A stretch of 64,000 bases of DNA from Chryseobacterium daecheongense. Its GTDB lineage: Bacteria; Bacteroidota; Bacteroidia; Flavobacteriales; Weeksellaceae. The notes beneath the pieces are model-generated. The model was not told the origin of the DNA. It did not search any database and saw only the letters and a program-made list of their open reading frames with translations. The translations under genes were made by a program, and so were the position numbers. The DNA is taken from the NCBI GenBank assembly GCA_027920525.1, contig CP115858.1:3410001-3474000 (forward strand). Reading direction: 5' to 3'. Below, one piece after another: positions 55,544 to 63,907 of the stretch (position 1 is its first letter; the number at the start of each line of letters is the position of its first letter).

Positions 55544-56209
55544 TTATAATAGTTTGTGAATTATTTTTTCAGCAATAAGAGCCGCATTATCCGCATCTCT
55601 GTTCCTAATATATTCATAGAGTTCCGCATGCAATTTCTGTGAAATCCTGAATGCTTCAGTATTGTTTTTATGGCTGCTTTCAAAGACTCTGAGGACTTGT
55701 CTGCTCGCTATTTTATAAATTTCTTTCAGGAGTTTATTTCCACACGCTTCCGCTATGGATAAATGGAAATTGATATCAGCCTGGTAACATTCGAGTGCCA
55801 TATTTTCTTCCGCAAACTTATTTCTCAGATCCAGATATTCTTTTATGGTTTTCAGTTGAGCTTCTGTATGATTGAGAGCTGCTTTTGCGGCAACTTTTGA
55901 CTCCAGCAGAGATCGTACTTCTTCTACTTCTTCAATTTCTGCATTGCTCATCTGGATTTCCAGAGATTCCTGGACATTTTTTGAAACCACAAATGTACCG
56001 ACACCTTGCTGTACACTTAATACACCTTTAATGGATAGTATTTTAATAGCCTCGCGAATACTCGAGCGTCCCACACCATATACTTTCATCAGTTCCGGCT
56101 CCGTAGGTAGCTGATCACCGATTGAATAAGTCTCATTGAGTATTCCTTCGGTGAGTCTTTCTGCAACTTCCTGAGCTAATGTCTTTTTTTGGATCTGTGT
56201 CATATACAT
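55544..56209 (-). CDS. GntR/FadR-family regulator with FCD domain
   Basis: The start at 56209 (MYMTQIQKKT) is chosen because the longer ORF (ATG at 56230) begins upstream of the predicted transcript start and reads through the operator; 56203 is also possible. The protein (221 residues from 56209) has an N-terminal winged helix (DQLPTEPELMKVYGVGRSSI; GVLSVQQGVGTFVV). The C-terminal FCD effector domain has the metal-site pattern D...H (YQADINFHLSIAEACGNKLL). FCD regulators respond to small organic acids. It probably controls itself and the MFS gene through the shared site. Confidence 0.9.
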   Translation of the reverse strand: MYMTQIQKKTLAQEVAERLTEGILNETYSIGDQLPTEPELMKVYGVGRSSIREAIKILSIKGVLSVQQGVGTFVVSKNVQESLEIQMSNAEIEEVEEVRSLLESKVAAKAALNHTEAQLKTIKEYLDLRNKFAEENMALECYQADINFHLSIAEACGNKLLKEIYKIASRQVLRVFESSHKNNTEAFRISQKLHAELYEYIRNRDADNAALIAEKIIHKLL

Positions 56210-56213
56210 CTTA

Positions 56214-56224
56214 TCATCTGATGA
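56214..56224. promoter_or_regulatory. Candidate GntR operator in the regulator's own promoter
   Basis: TCATCTGATGA lies just downstream of the -7 element (56228-56235), over the predicted transcript start, so binding would block initiation. Confidence 0.65.
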
Positions 56225-56227
56225 TTG

Positions 56228-56258
56228 CAAAGCTAGGACTTATAGTATATATTGCAAA
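56228..56258 (-). promoter_or_regulatory. Promoter of the GntR-family regulator
   Basis: On the minus strand TTTG (56258-56255), a 19-nt spacer and TAGCTTTG (56235-56228) match the consensus exactly. Confidence 0.8.
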
Positions 56259-56312
56259 GAGATATATAAATAAATTTTTAAAAATCCCGTCTTTATGAAT
56301 GAGAGGGACTAT

Positions 56313-56347
56313 AAAACAAAAAGCTGCAAACATTGTTTGCAGCTTTT
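56313..56347 (-). terminator. Terminator after the rpsT/tRNA-Glu unit
   Basis: AAAAGCTGCAAAC (56319-56331) pairs with GTTTGCAGCTTTT (56335-56347). On the minus strand it follows the tRNA-Glu 3' end by 1 nt and leads into a T-rich tract. Confidence 0.87.
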
Positions 56348-56348
56348 G

Positions 56349-56420
56349 TAGCCCGTAGGGGAATCGAACCCCTCTTACCAGAATGAAAATCTGAGGTCCT
56401 AACCGATAGACGAACGGGCC
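56349..56420 (-). tRNA. tRNA-Glu (TTC)
   Basis: The 72-nt cloverleaf on the minus strand starts GGCCCGT and ends ACGGGCT plus A, has a T-loop GGTTCGATTCC and a loop TTTTCAT giving anticodon TTC. The first pair is G-U, as in other Bacteroidota tRNA-Glu. CCA is not encoded. It is near-identical to the copy at 56491-56562. Confidence 0.95.
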
Positions 56421-56490
56421 ATCTACCATTACACTAAGATGTCTTAATGTGTTAGATTTTTTGTTTTTATAAGTTTACAACTCTTATTAG

Positions 56491-56562
56491 TAGCCCGTAG
56501 GGGAATCGAACCCCTCTTACCAGAATGAAAATCTGAGGTCCTAACCGATAGACGAACGGGCC
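56491..56562 (-). tRNA. tRNA-Glu (TTC), second copy
   Basis: Same sequence features as the copy at 56349-56420. It begins 11 nt after the rpsT stop, with no promoter between, so it is probably cut from the rpsT transcript. Confidence 0.95.
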
Positions 56563-56573
56563 AACTATCCGTA

Positions 56574-56828
56574 TTACGCTAATTTATTAACGTGCTTAGT
56601 TAATTTACTTTTCAAGTTAGCAGCCTTGTTTTTGTGGATAATATTTTTCTTAGCTAATTTATCCAACAAAGAGATAACCTTTGGCAATTGCTCTGCAGCA
56701 GCAGCTTTGTCTTCTTCATTTCTCAAAACCTTCATTGCTGTTCTAGCAGTTTTGTGGTAGTATCTGTTACGAACTTTTCTAACTTCGTTTTGTCTAATTC
56801 TCTTTAATGCTGATTTATGATTTGCCAT
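56574..56828 (-). CDS. rpsT: 30S ribosomal protein S20
   Basis: S20 binds 16S rRNA early in 30S assembly. The start is [10 protein letters not shown] at 56828, the usual S20 N-terminus; an in-frame Met 7 codons upstream is not used by the family. The 84-residue product is Lys/Arg-rich and helical ([36 protein letters not shown]). A consensus promoter (TTTG-N20-TACTTTTG) lies 19 bp upstream, and two tRNA-Glu genes follow in the same direction. Confidence 0.96.
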   Translation of the reverse strand: MANHKSALKRIRQNEVRKVRNRYYHKTARTAMKVLRNEEDKAAAAEQLPKVISLLDKLAKKNIIHKNKAANLKSKLTKHVNKLA

Positions 56829-56846
56829 ATCGTTCAAATGTGAGTG

Positions 56847-56878
56847 CAAAAGTAAAAACTTTTTTTTTATCTGCCAAA
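56847..56878 (-). promoter_or_regulatory. Promoter of rpsT
   Basis: On the minus strand TTTG (56878-56875), a 20-nt spacer and TACTTTTG (56854-56847) match the Bacteroidota consensus. Confidence 0.75.
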
Positions 56879-56895
56879 TTTATTTTTAAATAATT

Positions 56896-57216
56896 TCAAT
56901 TTTCTTCAGATAAATATTTTCTCAGTTTGTCTATTGCTTGTTCTATTTTAAAATTTTCTTGTTCCTTATCTATTTTCTTGATAATATTTCCCAACATTAT
57001 CATTGCGTTGTTCCATTCTCCAGTAGTATTGGTGAAAGTTAGTCCATCTATAGTTACTTCAAAGGCTACCCTCTCTCCATACCTGTAAAGTCTGAAACTT
57101 ATCTTGTCATCTCTGCCTATTATCCCATCTTCATTAACTTTCAAGTCGTAACTTTTTGGGTTAGAGTGGATCTTCTTAAAAAGCAATGTTGCTTCTTGAA
57201 TTTTTAAATCCGGCAT
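56896..57216 (-). CDS. Hypothetical 106-residue protein downstream of a tRNA-Glu gene
   Basis: The protein is soluble, with no signal peptide and no recognised domain. It has a beta-rich central part (DKISFRLYRYGERVAFEVTI) and a helical, charged C-terminus (GNIIKKIDKEQENFKIEQAI). It starts only 14 bp after the 3' end of the tRNA-Glu gene at 57231, and no separate promoter fits in that gap. Co-transcription with the tRNA is therefore likely. The length and intact frame support a real gene, but the function is unknown. Confidence 0.6.
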   Translation of the reverse strand: MPDLKIQEATLLFKKIHSNPKSYDLKVNEDGIIGRDDKISFRLYRYGERVAFEVTIDGLTFTNTTGEWNNAMIMLGNIIKKIDKEQENFKIEQAIDKLRKYLSEEN

Positions 57217-57230
57217 GATATCAAATTTGG

Positions 57231-57302
57231 TAGCCTATAGGGGAATCGAACCCCTGTTGCAAGAATGAAAATCTTGAGTCCTAACCACTAGACGAATAGG
57301 CC
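57231..57302 (-). tRNA. tRNA-Glu (TTC), third copy with a different body
   Basis: The 72-nt cloverleaf starts GGCCTAT, ends ATAGGCT plus A, and has anticodon TTC in the loop TTTTCAT. Acceptor, anticodon-stem and variable bases differ from the other two copies, so this is a separate isodecoder. Confidence 0.94.
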
Positions 57303-57316
57303 AAATTTTGAGGTTG

Positions 57317-57347
57317 CAAAAGTAATAATTAACTTCTTAACTTCAAA
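57317..57347 (-). promoter_or_regulatory. Promoter of the third tRNA-Glu gene
   Basis: On the minus strand TTTG (57347-57344), a 19-nt spacer and TACTTTTG (57324-57317) match the consensus, 14 bp before the tRNA. Confidence 0.8.
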
Positions 57348-57360
57348 ATTATTTTTTACA

Positions 57361-58653
57361 CTATCTGTAAACTTTTTGTATGATAGTATTCTTAATGCCC
57401 TTTGTCTCAAGCTCTTTCTGGATTTTCACAGCATCTTCCAATGTGTATACTTTTCCATAAGTGTAGTAGAAAACTCCACTTTCTTTATTCCTTTCCACGT
57501 CTTTCAGGGTCTGGAGAATAAATGAGTTACCATTTAATTTATCTCCTACATATACCTCTATCGTATAGTATCCGGTACTTAGTTTTTGGTTAGGCATAAA
57601 TCCTACGGCAAATGCATTTTTGAATCCGGCATCTTTGGCTGTTCTAAGGTTAATATCTTTTACGGAAGCCATATTCGTTACTCCATAATAATATTTGTAC
57701 AGTCCGTTTTCTTTGATAGGAAGAATGTAATTCAATCCTTTAAGAGCTGGATCTCCATCATTGTATTTAGTAGGGGAGCTCATTAGCAGAATTCTGAAAT
57801 CATTTTTTAATGCAACTTCTACAGGTTTTTCTGGTTCAGGCTTTTTGGTTGCGATCATAGAAGGACCTCCTGACTTTCTGTCAATTGCTTTTTTATAATC
57901 GATAATCGCCTGATAGATACTTTCTGCAATCTCTTCCTGTCCTCTGTCCGAGGCTAAATAGTGACTTTCTTCTGCATGATTGATAAATCCGGTCTCAATA
58001 AGTACGGAAGGCATTGCATTCATACGAAGAACGTGCAGGTTCTTTTGGAAAACACCTCTTGAAAATCTTTTGTCTTTATTTACAAAGTTATCTTCTACCA
58101 ATCCACCGAATAATAAGCTCGATTCGAGGTATTTGCTTTGCTGAAGCTTTAAGGCGATCAGAGATTCCGGAGAGCTGGCATCATAGGAACCAAAGGTCTG
58201 TCTGTCTTTTTCATCAAGAAAGATCACATCATTTTCCCTTTTGGCAACTTCCAGGTTGGTGTCATTTTGGTCGGGCCCCTGTACATAAGTTTCCGTTCCG
58301 TAAGCTGAAGATCTTTGTGCCGAGTTACAGTGTACCGAGATAAAAAGGTCAGCTTTGCTTCTGTTCGCGAGATTGGTTCTGTCGGAAAGAGAAGGATATT
58401 CGTCAAATTTGCGGGTATAGATTACTTTAAAGTCTTTATTTTTTTCAAGCATCCTTCCTAATTTTAGGACAACTGAAAGGGTTACATCTTTTTCAGCAAG
58501 AAGTCCAATATCACTATAAGTCCTCTTCGCCCCTGAATCACTGCCTCCATGTCCTGCATCTAAAACGATCGTAAATTTTTTTTGTGAAAAAATAAATTGG
58601 CTCAAAAGAATGAGGATAAATGATAAAATTATTTTAAATTTTTGTTTGTACAT
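57361..58653 (-). CDS. N-acetylmuramoyl-L-alanine amidase (Amidase_3) with SPOR-like C-terminus
   Basis: The 430-residue protein has a signal peptide (ILLSQFIFSQ) and a zinc amidase domain. Zinc ligands are His35 in LDAGHGG, Glu54 in LLAEKDVTL and His108 in SVHCNS; catalytic Glu220 is in VLIETGFINHAEES. It cleaves the amide bond between N-acetylmuramic acid and the stem peptide in the periplasm, as in daughter-cell separation. The last 60 residues (VFYYTYGKVYTLEDAVKIQK...GIKNTIIQKV) resemble a SPOR module. It is divergent from lptD with 53 bp between. Confidence 0.93.
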   Translation of the reverse strand: MYKQKFKIILSFILILLSQFIFSQKKFTIVLDAGHGGSDSGAKRTYSDIGLLAEKDVTLSVVLKLGRMLEKNKDFKVIYTRKFDEYPSLSDRTNLANRSKADLFISVHCNSAQRSSAYGTETYVQGPDQNDTNLEVAKRENDVIFLDEKDRQTFGSYDASSPESLIALKLQQSKYLESSLLFGGLVEDNFVNKDKRFSRGVFQKNLHVLRMNAMPSVLIETGFINHAEESHYLASDRGQEEIAESIYQAIIDYKKAIDRKSGGPSMIATKKPEPEKPVEVALKNDFRILLMSSPTKYNDGDPALKGLNYILPIKENGLYKYYYGVTNMASVKDINLRTAKDAGFKNAFAVGFMPNQKLSTGYYTIEVYVGDKLNGNSFILQTLKDVERNKESGVFYYTYGKVYTLEDAVKIQKELETKGIKNTIIQKVYR

Positions 58654-58675
58654 CTTACAGTTTTAAAAATTATAT

Positions 58676-58683
58676 TAATTTTG
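58676..58683 (+). promoter_or_regulatory. Candidate -7 element of lptD
   Basis: TAATTTTG fits TAnnTTTG, 23 bp before the TTG start of lptD. A TTTG at 58645 is 27 nt upstream of it, too far for a standard -33. Confidence 0.4.
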
Positions 58684-58706
58684 AGCCTTAATTACATACA
58701 ATAAAA

Positions 58707-61307
58707 TTGGCCAAAACCGTCCTCAAAAATATATTACAAATTTTAATTATCCTAATTTTTAACAATTTTTTAGCACAGAAAACCCCTGAAAAATTGCCTA
58801 AAAATACGGTAATTAATGATACTATTTCCAAAAAGGATACCATTGTTGCAAAGAAGGAATCATTAGATGATGTTCTTATGACAAAAGCAGATAATATCCG
58901 GAGAGATTTCCCTAAAAAAATGATATACCTGAACCAAAAAGCTCAGGTAAAATATCAGGATATGCAGATTGATGCGGATTATATTTCTATTGATGAGCAG
59001 AAAAATCTGATCTATGCCCGTGGAAAGCAGGATTCTTTAGGAAAGAAGATTATAGAACCTGTACTTACTACCCAGGCCGGGAAAAAGTATGAGACGGATC
59101 AGTTCAATTATAATTATAAGACAAGACAGGCGATTGCCTATAATGCACGAACAGAAGAGAGTGAAGGGGTAATCATTGCCAATAAAACAAAAAAGTATAA
59201 TGACTCTGTTTTTGCAATGAGACACGCATTATATACTACAGATGAGTATTTCCTGAAGAAAAAAGATACTGCTGCAGATTACCATTTGCTCGCTTCCAAT
59301 ATCAAACTGGTAAAAACCAAAGAAAAATCCCAGATTATTACAGGACCGATACAAATGTATATAGAGCAGGTGCCTACACCTCTAATTATGCCTTTTGCTA
59401 TTTTACCGTTTTCCAGTAAAAGGTCTGCAGGTATCCTGATCCCCAGTTTCGGGGAAAGACAGGATGTAGGGTTTTTCCTGAATGGCATCGGATACTATCA
59501 GCCCATTGGAGACCATTTTGATATGAAAGTCCTTGCTGACATTTATACGAAAGGAAGCTGGAACGTGAGACCGGAAATGAACTATGTAAAGAAATACAGG
59601 TACTCGGGGAATTTCACCGCTGATATAGGAACGACCATCAGAGGAATTAAAGGATTGGACGATTATTCAAGAAGCAGTACATACAGGATTGCCTGGAGAC
59701 ATACGCAGGATACAAAAGCAAATCCGTTTCTTACATTTTCTGCATCGGTAGATATCGTAAGTAATAAATTCTATAATAATACCATCAACAATAACTATAT
59801 ATTCAATCAGAATGTATTGAATACACAGCAGAACTCGACGGTTACCGTGACTAAAAGGTTCTTAAAACTTCCTGCTACTGTTACGGCAACGGCATCGTAT
59901 TCACAGAACTTTGCTACCGGATTGGCAGATCTTCGTTTGCCGCAAATGAACGTTGCAATCAATCAGTTTTATTTATTTAAATCAAAAACAGGAGTAAGAC
60001 AAGGTCTTCTGGAAAATATTACGGTAAATACCGGATTAAATTTAACAAACTTTGTGACAACAAACGAAGGGGAGCTATTTACTAAGGCTATGTGGGATAA
60101 GCTTCAAACAGGTCTTACGAATAATATTACTTTAGGGACGAATACCACCGTTGCTAAATATTTTACCTTCAGTTTAGGAACTACAATTAATAATGCCCTG
60201 ACAACAAAGACCCTTACCAGATATTATGATCCTTTAAGCAACAATTCCAATAAAGTGGTAGACCAGGTGAATAAGCAGATTGCAGGATATTCTTATTTTT
60301 CAAGTACAGCGAGTTTACAGACTACATTATACGGAATGCTTAATTTCAAAAAAGGATCTGCAATAGAAGCCATCAGGCATATGATGACCCCAAGTATCGG
60401 ATTCACTTATTCTCCTGACTTCGGAAAACCTGGATTCGGGTACTATAAGAATTATTATGATGCCAACGGGGCTTTAACTCCTTATTCTATTTTTGACGGT
60501 GGGATTGTAGGATCGCCTACAAGTGGTATGCAAGGATCATTAGGTTTTAATATAGGGAATAACATTGAAATGAAGGTAAAGTCTAAGAAAGACTCTACAG
60601 GAGTGAAGAAAATAAAAATCTTCGAATCATTAAATCTTTCCGGAAGTTATAATTTTGCTGCTAAAGACCATCCATGGTCAATTTTCTCAATTAACGGACA
60701 ATCTTCATTTTTTGAGAATAAATTAAGTGTTAATACCAGCCTGTCATTAGATCCATATAAAATTCTTTTTGTTCCGGGATCAGATACTGGTATCAGGACT
60801 GAACGTTTTGGGGGATTTAGTGTACAGGGGTTCAATATTCAGGTGTCATATCCTTTAAGCAGTGAGATCTTTGGAGCTAAAACAGATTATGCTAAAAAAT
60901 ACCAGTCTAAAGGAGAAATAAGAAATGAAAATTATTATTTCGATGATGATCATTATGCTCATTTTGATCAGGCATGGACTTTGAATGTTAATGCAAACTA
61001 CGCTTATTCCAAAAACTTATCCAGATTTGGGACGAAAATTGCTTCAGTAGGATTGGATGGAAGTATTAAGCTTACTCCTTATTGGAACATTAACGGGAGT
61101 ACACACTATGATATGATCACCAAACAGCTGGCATATACAAGGATAGGGTTCTCCAGGGATCAGCGAAGTTTTACGATTAATTTTAACTGGGTTCCTTTCG
61201 GACAATATAAGGTATATGACTTTTTTATAGGGATAAAAGCTAATATTTTGAGTGATGCACTTAAATATAAGGATAGAAGTTTTACCCAACCGAATGCACC
61301 TTTCTAA
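58707..61307 (+). CDS. lptD: LptD-family LPS transport/assembly outer membrane protein
   Basis: LptD forms the outer-membrane barrel that inserts lipopolysaccharide into the outer leaflet. The start is TTG at 58707: an in-frame TAA at 58689 excludes earlier starts and the next Met is 58 codons downstream, past the signal peptide (MAKTVLKNILQILIILIF). The 866-residue protein has an N-terminal OstA-like jellyroll (VKYQDMQIDADYISIDEQKN; VIIANKTKKYNDSVFAMR). The conserved LPFSSKRSAGILIPSFGER segment near 232-250 introduces a large barrel with an aromatic-rich end. It faces the amidase gene, another envelope function. Confidence 0.92.
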   Translation: MAKTVLKNILQILIILIFNNFLAQKTPEKLPKNTVINDTISKKDTIVAKKESLDDVLMTKADNIRRDFPKKMIYLNQKAQVKYQDMQIDADYISIDEQKNLIYARGKQDSLGKKIIEPVLTTQAGKKYETDQFNYNYKTRQAIAYNARTEESEGVIIANKTKKYNDSVFAMRHALYTTDEYFLKKKDTAADYHLLASNIKLVKTKEKSQIITGPIQMYIEQVPTPLIMPFAILPFSSKRSAGILIPSFGERQDVGFFLNGIGYYQPIGDHFDMKVLADIYTKGSWNVRPEMNYVKKYRYSGNFTADIGTTIRGIKGLDDYSRSSTYRIAWRHTQDTKANPFLTFSASVDIVSNKFYNNTINNNYIFNQNVLNTQQNSTVTVTKRFLKLPATVTATASYSQNFATGLADLRLPQMNVAINQFYLFKSKTGVRQGLLENITVNTGLNLTNFVTTNEGELFTKAMWDKLQTGLTNNITLGTNTTVAKYFTFSLGTTINNALTTKTLTRYYDPLSNNSNKVVDQVNKQIAGYSYFSSTASLQTTLYGMLNFKKGSAIEAIRHMMTPSIGFTYSPDFGKPGFGYYKNYYDANGALTPYSIFDGGIVGSPTSGMQGSLGFNIGNNIEMKVKSKKDSTGVKKIKIFESLNLSGSYNFAAKDHPWSIFSINGQSSFFENKLSVNTSLSLDPYKILFVPGSDTGIRTERFGGFSVQGFNIQVSYPLSSEIFGAKTDYAKKYQSKGEIRNENYYFDDDHYAHFDQAWTLNVNANYAYSKNLSRFGTKIASVGLDGSIKLTPYWNINGSTHYDMITKQLAYTRIGFSRDQRSFTINFNWVPFGQYKVYDFFIGIKANILSDALKYKDRSFTQPNAPF

Positions 61308-61335
61308 TATAAGGTGGAGTTTTGAGAATAAATTT

Positions 61336-61343
61336 TATATTTG
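61336..61343 (+). promoter_or_regulatory. Candidate -7 element of ridA
   Basis: TATATTTG fits TAnnTTTG and would give a leader of about 86 nt before the ridA ATG, longer than usual for this organism. The leader contains TTTTGCT ... AGCAAA arms around TCCC/GGGA. Confidence 0.5.
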
Positions 61344-61435
61344 CACCCAAAATAAATTTTGCTGAATCCATTAAAGTCCCGGAAGAGGGATAAAGCAAAT
61401 GGTGATAGTATAGATAAAAAAATAAATATCCACAT

Positions 61436-61816
61436 ATGAAACAAATAATCAACACAGTTAATGCTCCTGCAGCAATCGGACCTTACTCACAAGCAAATAT
61501 GGCTAACGGAGTTTTATATATTTCAGGTCAGATTCCTGTAGATCCTGCAACAGGTAAATTGGTAGAAGGAATTGAGAAAGAAACTCATCAGGTAATGAAA
61601 AACCTTGAGGCAATTCTTACTGAAGCTGGGATGACTTTTAAAAACGTTGTAAAAGCGACAATATTTCTTAAGAGTATGGATGATTTTGCTGTGATGAATG
61701 ATATTTATGCATCTTATCTGGATGCAGAAAGCTATCCGGCTCGTGAAACGGTACAGGTATCTTGCCTGCCTAAGAATGTTGATATTGAAATTTCGATGAT
61801 TGCACATCAGGATTAA
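61436..61816 (+). CDS. ridA: RidA-family reactive enamine/imine deaminase
   Basis: RidA removes reactive 2-aminoacrylate and related enamines, turning them into keto acids in the cytoplasm. The 126-residue protein is full length, with AIGPYSQANMANGVLYISGQ at the start, NLEAILTEAGMTFKNVVKAT in the middle and the catalytic Arg in YPARETVQVSCLP. It shares one base with the following gene (TAATG), so the two are translationally coupled. Confidence 0.94.
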   Translation: MKQIINTVNAPAAIGPYSQANMANGVLYISGQIPVDPATGKLVEGIEKETHQVMKNLEAILTEAGMTFKNVVKATIFLKSMDDFAVMNDIYASYLDAESYPARETVQVSCLPKNVDIEISMIAHQD

Positions 61817-62271
61817 TGAGCTTTATAAGAAATACATTTGCGGTGTTGGTAGGTCTTGGTATTGCAGGGCTTATTATTACTCTTGGTATAAGAGCTTTTC
61901 CGCAGTGGATTACTTTTGACGCTTTTGCCCCTTTTGAACACTGGCAAAGATTTCTGTACAGCATGAGAAATGACGGAGCCTTTTTTGGATTTCTGTTGTT
62001 TATTTCCGGTTTAGGAACAACAATAGGAGGTGTGGCAACCGCGATTATTGTAAAATATGCTAAAGTAGCCTATGCTATTCTCATTGGTTTTATCATGCTG
62101 TTCATAGCAATGCTGGATGTTATTATATTTCCTTACCATCCTACATTTTATAAAATTTCCATATTTCTTACCTTTTTCCCTTTCTCCTGGATCGGAGGTA
62201 AGATTGTAGAAGTTATTTATGAGAGGAATAAGAAAAAGAGGATTGCTGATAAAATGAATAAAACAAAATAA
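61816..62271 (+). CDS. Four-helix membrane protein of unknown function coupled to ridA
   Basis: The 151-residue protein has four strongly hydrophobic segments (about 7-27, 55-78, 83-105 and 111-130) and a basic C-terminus (ERNKKKRIADKMNKTK), so it is an inner-membrane protein with a positive tail in the cytoplasm. No family is recognised. The start overlaps the ridA stop by one base, and a bidirectional terminator follows directly. Confidence 0.75.
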   Translation: MSFIRNTFAVLVGLGIAGLIITLGIRAFPQWITFDAFAPFEHWQRFLYSMRNDGAFFGFLLFISGLGTTIGGVATAIIVKYAKVAYAILIGFIMLFIAMLDVIIFPYHPTFYKISIFLTFFPFSWIGGKIVEVIYERNKKKRIADKMNKTK

Positions 62272-62303
62272 AAAAAACGCTGCATTTGCAGCGTTTTTTT
62301 ATT
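62271..62303. terminator. Bidirectional terminator between the membrane protein and HtrA genes
   Basis: AAAAAAACGCTGCA (62271-62284), loop TT, TGCAGCGTTTTTTT (62287-62300). It serves both convergent units. Confidence 0.9.
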
Positions 62304-62320
62304 TATAGTTTCTTTATTGA

Positions 62321-63850
62321 TTAAGGCATTTTGAAACCTTTTGTATAGATTCTTCCATATTCATCCACAAACTTCACCTGAACATTTCCCTGATACTTGT
62401 CAAGGATCTTTTCAACATCTTTTTGTGAGTTTACAGGCTTACCGTTGATCTCTATAATGATATAGTTATCTACAACTCCTATTTTAGCCATTTCGCTTCC
62501 TTCTGATACGTTTTTAGCGATAACACCACTGTTTAGTCCGTAGCTGGTTTTAAAGGAGTCACTTAATGGCTCAAATTCAGATCCTATTTTTTCTGTAACG
62601 CTAAGGTCAGCCTTAGTTCTCGTAGAAGTTCCTCCTTTCTGGTCTTTTAAAGTAACCGTAGTCACATTTTCTTTACCGTTTCTCAGATAAGTAACCTGAA
62701 CTTTATCACCAGGACGTTTGCTTCCTACCGCCATAGAAAGATCTGCAAAGTCTGTAATTAATGTTCCGTCTATTTTAGTGATGATATCTCCGTTTTTGAT
62801 TCCTGCATTTTCAGCACCACTGTTGTCCGTAACTTCTGTAACATAAACTCCGGAACCTACTTTAACGTTGGCTTTTTTCTGCTTGTTGTACATAGCAACC
62901 TGCTGATCATCTGAAAGGTCTAAAGAAGCAACTCCTAAGAATCCTCTCTGTACAATTCCAAACTTTTTAATGTCCTCAACAATTTTTCTTGCCAGGTTAG
63001 AAGGGATTGCAAATCCATATCCCTGATAATAACCTGTGGTAGATTGAATGGCCGAATTGATCCCGATCAGGTCGCCATTGGCATTTACAAGGGCTCCTCC
63101 TGAATTTCCAGGGTTAATAGCAGCATCTGTCTGGATAAAACTTTCAATCGGATTACTTGCTTTTCCTTGTGATCCAAGAATGCCGATTCCTCTTCCTTTT
63201 GCAGAAATAATACCGGCAGTTACCGTAGAGTTCAACCCAAGCGGATTACCTACAGCAAGAACCCATTGCCCTACTTCAATGTTGTCTGAATTAGCAAAAT
63301 TCAAATAGGGTAGTCCCTTTTCTTCTATCTTTAATAAGGAAATATCCGTATTAGGATCGGTTCCTACTAATGTAGCGATATATGACTTTTTATTGCTTAA
63401 AACAACTTCCAGTTTATTGGCACCTGCTACAACATGGTTGTTTGAAATGATATACCCGTCCGGAGAAATGATAACTCCTGAACCCATCCCTGAAGGCATG
63501 TTGTCCGGAATCTGTTGTTGTTTCTGTCTTTGTTGTCCGCCTCTTCCTCCAAAAGGATCTCCGAAGAAGAAATCAAATAAATCCTGCTCCGACGCTCTGC
63601 TTGAAGTCCTGGTCTGGTAATTTTTAATGGTAACTACAGCAGGAACTGTTGTTTTTGCAGCTTTTACAAAATCATCTCCTGTAGCTGCCGTATTCATTCC
63701 AGCGAAAGAAGTATTGGCAGATTTAGTAAAATAAGATTGGTCTCCGTTGTTGGCATTGTGACCGAAATATTGTATCGTGCCAACGGTAGTAGCTCCTGAG
63801 ATAACTCCTACTACAGCAAATGGTAATAGTTTTTTTAAAGTACTCTTCAT
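62321..63850 (-). CDS. HtrA/DegP-family periplasmic serine protease
   Basis: The 509-residue protein has an N-terminal signal or anchor (LLPFAVVGVISGATTVGTI) and a trypsin-like domain with the triad His139 (SNNHVVAG), Asp169 (DPNTDISLL) and Ser250 (NPGNSGGAL). Two PDZ domains follow, near 300-400 (GVYVTEVTDNSGAENAGIKN) and 425-509 (GVIAKNVSEGSEMAKIGVVD). HtrA proteases degrade or refold damaged envelope proteins. The long loop with FFFGDPFGGRGGQQRQKQQQ matches the LA loop of Do-type members. A -7 element lies upstream; the gene shares its terminator with the unit before it. Confidence 0.94.
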   Translation of the reverse strand: MKSTLKKLLPFAVVGVISGATTVGTIQYFGHNANNGDQSYFTKSANTSFAGMNTAATGDDFVKAAKTTVPAVVTIKNYQTRTSSRASEQDLFDFFFGDPFGGRGGQQRQKQQQIPDNMPSGMGSGVIISPDGYIISNNHVVAGANKLEVVLSNKKSYIATLVGTDPNTDISLLKIEEKGLPYLNFANSDNIEVGQWVLAVGNPLGLNSTVTAGIISAKGRGIGILGSQGKASNPIESFIQTDAAINPGNSGGALVNANGDLIGINSAIQSTTGYYQGYGFAIPSNLARKIVEDIKKFGIVQRGFLGVASLDLSDDQQVAMYNKQKKANVKVGSGVYVTEVTDNSGAENAGIKNGDIITKIDGTLITDFADLSMAVGSKRPGDKVQVTYLRNGKENVTTVTLKDQKGGTSTRTKADLSVTEKIGSEFEPLSDSFKTSYGLNSGVIAKNVSEGSEMAKIGVVDNYIIIEINGKPVNSQKDVEKILDKYQGNVQVKFVDEYGRIYTKGFKMP

Positions 63851-63899
63851 TGTATATCTTCTTTTATTTTTTATTAATTAATTCTGGTTTTACAGTAAA

Positions 63900-63907
63900 C
63901 AAATTTA
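63900..63907 (-). promoter_or_regulatory. Candidate -7 element of the HtrA gene
   Basis: On the minus strand TAAATTTG (63907-63900) fits TAnnTTTG, about 50 bp before the start. A TTG at 63926-63924 is 16 nt upstream, a short spacing. Confidence 0.45.

Noticed and set aside
56349..56562. The two identical tRNA-Glu copies considered as attachment-site duplication
   Set aside because: No integrase or foreign cargo lies between them; tandem tRNA genes after rpsT explain the repeat.
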